Assembly: GCA_005800405.1 (NCBI GenBank) | Contig: SYFN01000101.1 | Coordinates: 1 to 22,107, forward strand | DNA: 22,107 nucleotides | Source: Burkholderiales bacterium | GTDB taxonomy: Bacteria; Pseudomonadota; Gammaproteobacteria; Burkholderiales; Burkholderiaceae_D | Direction of reading: 5' to 3' | Part shown: positions 15,633 to 22,107 of the stretch, piece by piece | Numbering within the stretch: position 1 is the stretch's first letter | How the letters are laid out: each line of letters starts with the position of its first letter | Program-made: the position numbers and the translations under genes | Notes under the pieces: generated by a model | What the model was told of the DNA's origin: nothing | Seen by the model: the letters and a program-made list of their open reading frames with translations, nothing else | Database searches by the model: none

Positions 15633-17846
15633 ATGACCCCATCTGCCCCTGCCTTCGACATGCCCGAGGGCCCGCTGGAAATCGATGTTCTCCGTGTAAC
15701 CTACCTGCGCGGCCCCAACATGTGGACCTACCGCTCGGTGCTGGAGGCCTGGCTGGACCTCGGCGAGTTGGAAAACTGGCCCAGCAACAAGCAGCCCGGC
15801 TTCATCGACCGGCTTCTGGCTGTGCTACCCCAAGTCGCGGCGCACCACTGCAGCCCCGGCGTCGCCTACGGTTTCGAGCAGCGGCTGCGCGAAGGTACCT
15901 GGATGGGTCACATCCTTGAACACATAATTATCGAATTGCTGGAGTTATCGGGTATGGAAGCCGGATTCGGCCAGACGCGCGAAACCACCCAATCCGGAAC
16001 CTACCGCATGGTCTTCCGCGTACCCGACGAGACGGTCGGCCGCACGGCGCTCGACTCCGGCCTCGCGCTGCTGCACGCTGTGATTAACCGTCAGCCCTTC
16101 GATATCGAGCCCGAGCTGGCCAAGATACGCAAAGTGATTGATGAGCACTACCTGGGCCCGAGCACCGCACATATCGTGGCCAGTGCCAACCAGCGCAAAA
16201 TTCCGCACATTCGCCTCAACAAGGGCAGCCTGGTTCAGCTTGGCTATGGCGCCCTGCAAAAGCGTATCTGGACCGCCGAGACTGACCTCACCAGTGCGAT
16301 CGCCGAGGGTATCGCCGGTAACAAGCACATGACTAAGTCGCTGCTGAAAAGCTGCGGTATCCCCGTACCAGAGGGTGAAGTGGTTCACAGCGCTGACGAA
16401 GCCTGGGAAGCCGCACAAGAGATCGGCGTACCCGTCGTAGTGAAGCCCCGCGACGGTAACCGTGGCCGAGGCGTCATGCTCAATCTGTCCACGCGAGAGG
16501 AAATCGACACTGCCTATGCAGTCGCGTTGGCGGAAGATATCGATGTCATCGTCGAGCGCTACATCATCGGACATGAGCACCGCGTTCTGGTGGTGGGCGG
16601 ACAAGTCGTTGCTGTCGCACGTGGCGAAAGCGCCTGGGTTACCGCGGATGGCCAATCCAGCATCGATCAACTGGTCGATGCACAAATCAATAGCGACCCG
16701 CGTCGTGGCAATGCCGATATTCACCCACTCGAAACGCTCCATCCAAAAACCAACAGCGTGATTCAGGCCAATCTGCAGCGGCAGGGACTCGCGCCCCTTG
16801 ATGTTCCTGAAGCGGGCCGTCGCGTGCTGATTGCTGCCAATGGCAATCATGCGATCGAATGCACCGATCGCATCCATCCCGACGTCGCCTATTTGTGCAC
16901 ACTGGCCGCCCGCGTGGTTGGGCTCGACATCGCGGGCATCGATCTTGTGTGCGCCGATATCAGCCAGCCGCTGGAATCTCAGGGTGGCGCCGTGGTCGAA
17001 GTCAATGCCGGTCCCAGTCTACTCATGCATTTGCGGCCGGCAGAGGGAGTGCCACAGCCCGTCGGTAATGCGATTGTCGGTCACCTCTTCCCCGAGGGTC
17101 AGCGTGGACGCATACCGATTGTGGGTATCTCCGGCAGCGTAGTGACTACCGCCGTGGCCCGCATGGTCGCGTGGCTGATGCAGCTCTCTGGCGCTCAGGT
17201 GGGCCTTGCATGTCGGGATGGCTTGTTCGTGGGTCCAAGGCGCCTCGAGAACGGCAATGCCGCACACTGGGAGTCTGGTCAGCGCCTGCTGATCAATCGC
17301 AATGTTGAAGCTGCCGTATTTGAGCATGACCCGATCACGCTGCTCACTGAGGGACTTGCTTATGACCGTTGCTGGGTCGGCGTAGTCACCGACAGCGAGC
17401 CGGTGGACGGGCTCGATGAACAGTTGATGACCGAGTCCGAGCATCGCTACAAGATTTTGCGCACTCAGGTCGATGTGGTGGTCGAGACCGGTTTTGCCGT
17501 GCTCAATGCCGCCGATGACACTGTTCTGTCCATGAGTGAGCTTTGCGATGGTGAGGTGATTCTGTATGCGATCGATGGTCAGCACCCAGCGCTACTGGCC
17601 CACCGCGAGGCTGGCAAACGCATCGTGTGCATTCGCAAGGGCCAGATCGAATGTGCGTCCGGCAGTACCGTTACACATTGCTTCGACCTGCACGCCAATG
17701 TCAGCCCGGCAACGCGCGCACTGCCAGCCGAGGTTCTACTACCCGCCATCGCAGCCGCTTGGGCGCTCGGTCTGAATGACGCAACCGTACGCACAGGTCT
17801 GGAGACCTTTGCCACCGATGAGACTCAAAAACTGGTGATTGCCTGA
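15633..17846 (+). CDS. cphA': Cyanophycin synthetase paralogue CphA' with degenerate Mur-ligase P-loop
   Basis: A 737-residue homologue of CphA with its three-domain plan. The N-domain (about 1-165) includes YLRGPNMWTYRSV and GHILEHIIIELLELSGMEAG, giving H93, E96, H97 and E101 in an HxxEH-type arrangement. The ATP-grasp G-domain (about 166-490) is intact: GSLVQLGYG, VVVKPRDGNRGRGV and VVEVNAGPSLLMHL. The Mur-ligase-like M-domain is shortened, and its P-loop reads GISGSVVTT (498-506) where CphA has GVNGKTTT; the ATP-binding lysine is absent. It should therefore not ligate arginine through the M-site. Cyanobacterial CphA2, also lacking an active M-site, polymerises beta-Asp-Arg dipeptides, and a similar role is possible here. 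It is followed two bases later by cphA. Confidence 0.9.
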   Translation: MTPSAPAFDMPEGPLEIDVLRVTYLRGPNMWTYRSVLEAWLDLGELENWPSNKQPGFIDRLLAVLPQVAAHHCSPGVAYGFEQRLREGTWMGHILEHIIIELLELSGMEAGFGQTRETTQSGTYRMVFRVPDETVGRTALDSGLALLHAVINRQPFDIEPELAKIRKVIDEHYLGPSTAHIVASANQRKIPHIRLNKGSLVQLGYGALQKRIWTAETDLTSAIAEGIAGNKHMTKSLLKSCGIPVPEGEVVHSADEAWEAAQEIGVPVVVKPRDGNRGRGVMLNLSTREEIDTAYAVALAEDIDVIVERYIIGHEHRVLVVGGQVVAVARGESAWVTADGQSSIDQLVDAQINSDPRRGNADIHPLETLHPKTNSVIQANLQRQGLAPLDVPEAGRRVLIAANGNHAIECTDRIHPDVAYLCTLAARVVGLDIAGIDLVCADISQPLESQGGAVVEVNAGPSLLMHLRPAEGVPQPVGNAIVGHLFPEGQRGRIPIVGISGSVVTTAVARMVAWLMQLSGAQVGLACRDGLFVGPRRLENGNAAHWESGQRLLINRNVEAAVFEHDPITLLTEGLAYDRCWVGVVTDSEPVDGLDEQLMTESEHRYKILRTQVDVVVETGFAVLNAADDTVLSMSELCDGEVILYAIDGQHPALLAHREAGKRIVCIRKGQIECASGSTVTHCFDLHANVSPATRALPAEVLLPAIAAAWALGLNDATVRTGLETFATDETQKLVIA

Positions 17847-17848
17847 GC

Positions 17849-20452
17849 ATGGAAATTCTGCAAACGGGGGCCCTGCGCGGGCCGAATCTATGGAGTCGCT
17901 ACACGGCGCTCGAGATCGAAGTGCGCTGTACGCCAGCCGAGCTCGGTCTCGATCAAATACCGGGTTTTGAAGAAACGCTGCGTAGCCTCTTCCCCGGTGT
18001 CGGTGAACTGCGCGCCCCGGGCTACACGGGTCCGCTGACCCTGGCGCACGTACTGGAAGCGACCCTGCTGGCAATGCAGGCACAGGCAGGCTGCCCGGTC
18101 AGCTTCAGTCTGACCTCCGTGACACCCGTCGCCGGGGTGTTTCAAGTCATCGTGGAGTACAGCGAAGAAGACGTTGGCCGTCTTGCTTTCGACATGTCCC
18201 AACGAATTATCGCGCATGCATTGAAATTGTCGACCGGGCAAATCGGTCCGCAGGCCAGCGCGCCTAATGTGCCGGCGATGCTAGCCGAGCTGCGCGAGCT
18301 CGATGAAAATAATCGCCTCGGACCAAGCACAGGCTCGATTGTCACCGCGGCCGTCGCACGTGGCATACCTTTCAGACGGATGACCAGCGGTTCGCTGGTG
18401 CAGATAGGCTGGGGTCACCGGCAGCGACGCATACAGGCAGCCGAAGTCGATTCCACCAGCGCGGTCGCCGAAGCAATCGCACAAGACAAGAATCTCACCA
18501 AGCACCTGTTGCATGCGGCGGGCGTACCCGTTCCAACCGGCGCGCCTGTAAAGTCCATCGATGAAGCCTGGGAAGTCGCGCTGCGCATTGGCTTGCCCGT
18601 CGTGGTCAAGCCGCAAAATGGCAGCCAGGGCAAAGGCGTGACAGTCAATATTCAAACACGTGAGCAAATCGAGAAAGCCTTCCATGCTGCGACCGGCAAA
18701 AGCCCCGTATTGGTCGAAAAATTTTTTCCCGGTAGCGACTACCGCCTGCTCGTCGTTGGCAACAAGCTCATTGCAGCGGCGCGGCGCGATCCACCGCAGG
18801 TAACGGGAGATGGCGAGAACTCGGTCAGGCAGCTCGTGGATATCGTGAACGCCGACCCGCGTCGCAGTGATGGTCACGCCACCTCTCTGACCAAAATACG
18901 ATTCGATGACATCGCCGTGGCCTGCCTGTCAGCGCAGGATCTGCACCCGGATTCGGTACCCGAAAAAGGTCGACGCGTGATCTTGCGCAATAACGCCAAC
19001 CTGAGTACGGGCGGCACCGCCACCGATGTGACCGATGACGTCCATCCCGAAGTCGCCGCGCGCGCCATCGACGCTGCTGCCATGGTGGGACTGCATGTCT
19101 GTGGTGTCGATATCGTCTGCGAGAGCATTATGCGTTCCCTGGAAGAGCAGAATGGTGGCTTGGTCGAAGTCAATGCTGCTCCTGGATTACGCATGCATCT
19201 CTCGCCCTCTTATGGCAAAGGCCGTAACATCGGTGAAGCCATCATGCAGCTGATGTTCGAGCACGGTGATGACGGCAGGATCCCCGTAGTCGCAGTCACC
19301 GGCGTCAATGGCAAGACCACCACCACCCGGCTGATCACCCACGTGCTCACGGCAAGTGGTTTATGCGTCGGGATGACGAATACCGATGGCGTATTTGTCG
19401 ATGGCCGTCAGACCGACAGCGGTGACTGCAGCGGTCCCAAGAGCGCACGTAATGTGCTCTCGCATCCACATGTGCAGGCCGCTGTACTGGAAACAGCGCG
19501 CGGTGGCGTGCTGCGCGAGGGCCTTGGTTTCGAGAAATGCGCAGTCGCTGTCGTCACCAATGTCGGTGAAGGCGACCATCTCGGCATGAATCATGTGCAC
19601 ACGCCCGAAGATGTCTCTCGCGTAAAGCAAATCATCGTGCAAAACGTCGCACCCAATGGCTACGCAGTACTGAATGCCGCCGATCCCCTGGTAGCGGGTA
19701 TGGCGCCGCACTGTCCCGGCAAGGTCATTTTCTTCGCGCAGAATGGGAATCATCCCGTCCTGGTCACCAACCGGGCGCGCGGTAACCGTGTGGTGTTTGT
19801 CGAAGGTAGCGACATCGTGGTGACGGAGGGTGCCATGCAACACCGCATGTCCATGGCCGACGTACCCATGACGCAGGGCGGACTGCTGGGATTTCAGATC
19901 GAGAACACCCTGGCCGCTGTGGGTGCCTGCTGGGGACTCGACATGGACTGGCAGCACATTGTCAGTGGCATCAACAGCTTCCACAACGACAGCAAGAATG
20001 CACCGGGTCGCTTCAACCTGATGCGCTATCGCGATGCCACGGTAGTGGCCGACTACGGACACAATCCGCATGCCATGCGCGCGCTGGTCGCCGCCTTTGA
20101 CGCGCTGCCTGCACAACAAGGCATGAAACGCACCGTCGTCATTAGCGGCGCCGGTGACCGTCGTGATGAAGACCTGCGCGAACTGACGCGCGTGCTCGGG
20201 GCTGCGTTCGACAATATCGTTCTTTTCGAAGATGCCTGCCAGCGTGGTCGTGCGGATGGTGAAGTCCTCGGTCTTCTGCGTGAAGGCCTGCAAGGTGCCA
20301 TACGCGCCAGCCATGTAGAAGAAATCCGTGGCGAGTTCATCGCGATTGACCGCGGTTTGTCACTGCTGAAACCGGGCGACCAGTGTTTGGTACTGGTCGA
20401 TCAGGTCGAAGACGCCTTGGCACATCTGGCGATGCGGGTGACGGAAAACTAA
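17849..20452 (+). CDS. cphA: Cyanophycin synthetase CphA
   Basis: Cyanophycin synthetase builds multi-L-arginyl-poly-L-aspartate, a nitrogen and carbon reserve, by adding Asp to the backbone (ATP-grasp domain) and Arg to the side chain (Mur-ligase domain). The 867-residue length is normal. The ATP-grasp part has GSLVQIGWGHRQRRIQAAE, VVVKPQNGSQGKGV and LVEVNAAPGLRMHLSPSYG. The M-domain has an intact P-loop, TGVNGKTTTTRL (484-495), and continues with ARGGVLREGLGF, VVTNVGEGDHLG, SKNAPGRFN and DYGHNPHAMRALV. The N-domain is divergent: GPNLW is kept but the region matching the CphA' HxxEH motif reads H67-V-L-E70-A71, with A75 where CphA' has E101. It starts two bases after the cphA' stop, indicating one operon. 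No cyanophycin-degrading genes are present here. Confidence 0.97.
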   Translation: MEILQTGALRGPNLWSRYTALEIEVRCTPAELGLDQIPGFEETLRSLFPGVGELRAPGYTGPLTLAHVLEATLLAMQAQAGCPVSFSLTSVTPVAGVFQVIVEYSEEDVGRLAFDMSQRIIAHALKLSTGQIGPQASAPNVPAMLAELRELDENNRLGPSTGSIVTAAVARGIPFRRMTSGSLVQIGWGHRQRRIQAAEVDSTSAVAEAIAQDKNLTKHLLHAAGVPVPTGAPVKSIDEAWEVALRIGLPVVVKPQNGSQGKGVTVNIQTREQIEKAFHAATGKSPVLVEKFFPGSDYRLLVVGNKLIAAARRDPPQVTGDGENSVRQLVDIVNADPRRSDGHATSLTKIRFDDIAVACLSAQDLHPDSVPEKGRRVILRNNANLSTGGTATDVTDDVHPEVAARAIDAAAMVGLHVCGVDIVCESIMRSLEEQNGGLVEVNAAPGLRMHLSPSYGKGRNIGEAIMQLMFEHGDDGRIPVVAVTGVNGKTTTTRLITHVLTASGLCVGMTNTDGVFVDGRQTDSGDCSGPKSARNVLSHPHVQAAVLETARGGVLREGLGFEKCAVAVVTNVGEGDHLGMNHVHTPEDVSRVKQIIVQNVAPNGYAVLNAADPLVAGMAPHCPGKVIFFAQNGNHPVLVTNRARGNRVVFVEGSDIVVTEGAMQHRMSMADVPMTQGGLLGFQIENTLAAVGACWGLDMDWQHIVSGINSFHNDSKNAPGRFNLMRYRDATVVADYGHNPHAMRALVAAFDALPAQQGMKRTVVISGAGDRRDEDLRELTRVLGAAFDNIVLFEDACQRGRADGEVLGLLREGLQGAIRASHVEEIRGEFIAIDRGLSLLKPGDQCLVLVDQVEDALAHLAMRVTEN

Positions 20453-20545
20453 GGGGCCTCAGCGATGAAGCCAGATGATGGCACCTTGTTTACCGTGAGT
20501 GGATAGTTCGATTTTATCCAGCCAGTGTTTAACTGATGGCCAGTG

Positions 20546-21967
20546 ATGAAAAATAAAATAAAAAATGATCCCGTATTTGCCTTTGTCGACATTGAGACAA
20601 CAGGATCGAACTTTGAAGGCGACAGAATTACCGAGATCGGCATCAAAACCCTCACCGAAGATGACGAGATCATTTGGGAAAGTCTGATCGATCCGCAAAC
20701 CTTTATCCCACAAAAAATTCAAAGACTCACGGGCATTACGCCGCAAATGGTGGTTGGCAAGCCGACTTTTGAGGAAATCGCCTGGCAAATCAAGGAGGAG
20801 CTGGAGGGAAAAATATTTGTGGCGCACAACGCGCGCTTTGATTATGGCTTTATCAGGGCATCCTTCAAAAGGATGGGTATTGATTTTCGCCCGAAGGTTT
20901 TGTGCACCGTAAAGTTGTCGCGCTTGCTTTTTCCTGATCAGCCGCGCCACAATTTAGATACGATCATTCACCTACACCAGCTCATAGTGAGTGCCAGGCA
21001 TAGAGCATTGGGTGATGCAGATTTGCTCGTGCAATTCTGGCATGTGTGCGAAAAATTATTCGGAAAGGAACGACTGCTCGCTGCAGTGGACGAACTGACA
21101 GGGAATGCCAGTCTCCCTCCCAACATCAATCAAACGCTGATTGATGCGATTCCTGATACTCCGGGTTGCTATATTTTTTACGGAGAAAATAAAGCCCCTT
21201 TATATATCGGTAAAAGTATTTCGATGCGGAGCAGAGTCATGGGACATTTTCAAAATGCGCTCTCAGACCGAAAGGAAATGAAACTTTCTCTGCAAGTGCA
21301 TGATATTGAATGGATTGAGACCGGAGGTGAGCTATCCGCACTTATTTTGGAATCGAGGCTCATCAAAGAACGCATGCCCAGCACAAATATCAAACTACGC
21401 CGCTCAAAAGATTTATGCGCCTGGCGTTTGATTGAGGATAATTCAGGCGTACAAAAACCTATACTGGTCACTCACAAAAGCTTACAACCTGGCCTACAGG
21501 AAAATCTTTTCGGCTTGTTTTATAGCAAACGGGAAGCACATGGTTATTTAGCCGCTATTGCAAAAAAATACCGGCTCTGTGAAGGTTTACTCGGCCTCGA
21601 GAAGTTAATCGAAGGGAAGCCTTGTTTCGGCTATCAGGTAAAAAAATGCGATGGCGCCTGTATCGGCGCCACGTCAGTTGAGATTCACAATCTGAAACTT
21701 AAAACCGCATTGGATTTATTTAAAGTTCAGACTTGGCCATTCGATAGTGCCATCGCAATCAAAGACGGAGAAAAAATGATCGTTCTTGACAAATGGTGCT
21801 ATCTTGGAACAGCAAGCGACCATGAGGCGCTTTACGCATTGGCGAATTCCGGCCACGCGGAGTTTGATTTAGATATTTATAAAATCATCAAAAAAGCACT
21901 GAAAGGCTCGCACAAAGATCAAGTAACTCGGTTGTCCATGCATGAAAAAATTGATGCAAACAACTGA
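20546..21967 (+). CDS. DEDDh 3'-5' exonuclease fused to GIY-YIG (UvrC/Cho-like) nuclease
   Basis: A 473-residue two-nuclease fusion. Residues 1-175 are a DnaQ-like exonuclease with D15 and E17 (FVDIETTG), D99 (AHNARFDYGFI), H152 and D157 (HRALGDADLL), a complete DEDDh set. Residues about 200-290 are a GIY-YIG domain like UvrC/Cho: GCYIFYG...PLYIGKS, R227 or R229, and E269 (ALILESRLIKE). The C-terminal part contains KPCFGYQVKKCDGACIG, the cysteine segment that follows this domain in UvrC-type proteins. A DNA-repair role is likely. ATG 20546 is preferred over GTG 20543 immediately before it; no good Shine-Dalgarno is visible. Base composition is clearly A+T-richer than cphA upstream, and an IS481-like end begins three bases after the stop, so acquisition is plausible. 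Confidence 0.9.
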   Translation: MKNKIKNDPVFAFVDIETTGSNFEGDRITEIGIKTLTEDDEIIWESLIDPQTFIPQKIQRLTGITPQMVVGKPTFEEIAWQIKEELEGKIFVAHNARFDYGFIRASFKRMGIDFRPKVLCTVKLSRLLFPDQPRHNLDTIIHLHQLIVSARHRALGDADLLVQFWHVCEKLFGKERLLAAVDELTGNASLPPNINQTLIDAIPDTPGCYIFYGENKAPLYIGKSISMRSRVMGHFQNALSDRKEMKLSLQVHDIEWIETGGELSALILESRLIKERMPSTNIKLRRSKDLCAWRLIEDNSGVQKPILVTHKSLQPGLQENLFGLFYSKREAHGYLAAIAKKYRLCEGLLGLEKLIEGKPCFGYQVKKCDGACIGATSVEIHNLKLKTALDLFKVQTWPFDSAIAIKDGEKMIVLDKWCYLGTASDHEALYALANSGHAEFDLDIYKIIKKALKGSHKDQVTRLSMHEKIDANN

Positions 21968-21969
21968 AA

Positions 21970-22107
21970 TGTAGTAGTCGCGACTTGATCTGACAGTTAC
22001 CCGATTTGATCGATACGGCTGCCAGGTCAAATTCAGTTATTCAATGTGGCGATTTTATCGTGCCACGCCTCCTTTCCCTCAATGAGTGTTTGCATTGGAG
22101 TGCGTCC
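21970..22107 (-). mobile_element. IS481-like element, transposase-distal end (continues beyond window)
   Basis: TGTAGTAGTCGCGACTTGATC at 21970 onwards, with the following GACAGTTACCC, resembles the terminal repeats of IS481-type elements, which commonly begin with TGT. A transposase tail on the minus strand ends 63 bases inside this boundary. The other end, and hence target duplication and intactness, is outside the window. The 21970 boundary is an inference. Confidence 0.6.
22033..22107 (-). CDS. IS481-type transposase, C-terminal fragment
   Basis: On the minus strand the frame enters from the window edge and ends at TGA (22035-22033), giving 24 residues beginning GRTPMQTLIEGKEAW. The pattern (G+)RTPMQT-hydrophobic-(D/E)GK is the usual C-terminal tail of IS481-family DDE transposases, following the integrase core, though some IS3-type enzymes end in a similar way. 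Too little is visible to decide whether the gene is intact. Confidence 0.65.
   Translation of the reverse strand, partial: GRTPMQTLIEGKEAWHDKIATLNN

Noticed and set aside
15945..16877. Long antisense open frame (310 codons) opposite cphA'
   Set aside because: It lies wholly opposite a well-supported gene, shows no recognisable domain, and is explained by the G+C-rich codon use of cphA'.
19361..20314. Long antisense open frame (317 codons) opposite cphA
   Set aside because: Same reasoning: it is opposite the conserved M-domain of CphA and has no domain or ribosome-binding site of its own.
1..22107. CRISPR array, tRNA or rRNA genes, integrase with attachment sites
   Set aside because: No regularly spaced repeats, no cloverleaf or ribosomal RNA sequence, and no integrase gene were seen on either strand.

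Overview
The window looks like a chromosomal segment of a betaproteobacterium, most likely Burkholderiales. The strongest clue is the cluster at 12659-20452: two cyanophycin synthetase genes in tandem (cphA' then cphA), divergent from an ABC transporter and a DUF1854 gene, an arrangement I know from that order. Most genes are G+C-rich. The two ends (255-899 and 20546-21967) are visibly A+T-richer and lie beside transposase fragments: IS30-type at the left edge, IS481-type at the right edge.

Layout. 1-128 is the 3' end of an IS30-family transposase, followed by an A+T-rich orphan ORF (255-899). 1095-7173 is all on the minus strand and reads right to left: a MaoC/FAS1-like hydratase, a CaiB/BaiF CoA-transferase and a CitE-like lyase, then a GntR/FCD regulator, a PhyH/EctD-like dioxygenase and a SAF-domain NAD(P) oxidoreductase. 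The first three have the enzyme types of the itaconate/C5-dicarboxylate route (CoA activation, hydration, cleavage to acetyl-CoA plus pyruvate), but the lyase carries an in-frame amber stop at codon 108. A perfect 18-bp palindrome overlaps a promoter in front of the regulator and is the likely operator.

7174-7538 is the large non-coding stretch. It contains a perfect TATAAT box and, just downstream, a rod-shaped RNA of about 185 nt that I read as a 6S RNA candidate. Then come a DUF3365/Tll0287-like c-type haem protein (7539-8153), the potassium transporter Kup (8357-10297), a convergent membrane-anchored methyltransferase (10346-11098), a small unknown gene (11190-11405), and an nhaA Na+/H+ antiporter pseudogene with two amber stops, a one-base deletion and an apparent 15-nt in-frame deletion (11414-12534).

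12659-20452 is the cyanophycin island: DUF1854 and ABC transporter on the minus strand, cphA' and cphA on the plus strand from a shared 158-bp divergent intergenic region. The two synthetases appear complementary. CphA' keeps an HxxEH-type motif in its N-domain but has lost the Mur-ligase P-loop lysine. CphA keeps the P-loop but has lost the second His and the downstream Glu of the N-domain motif. No cyanophycinase or isoaspartyl dipeptidase gene is in the window. The right end holds a DEDDh exonuclease/GIY-YIG nuclease fusion and the start of an IS481-like element three bases after its stop codon.
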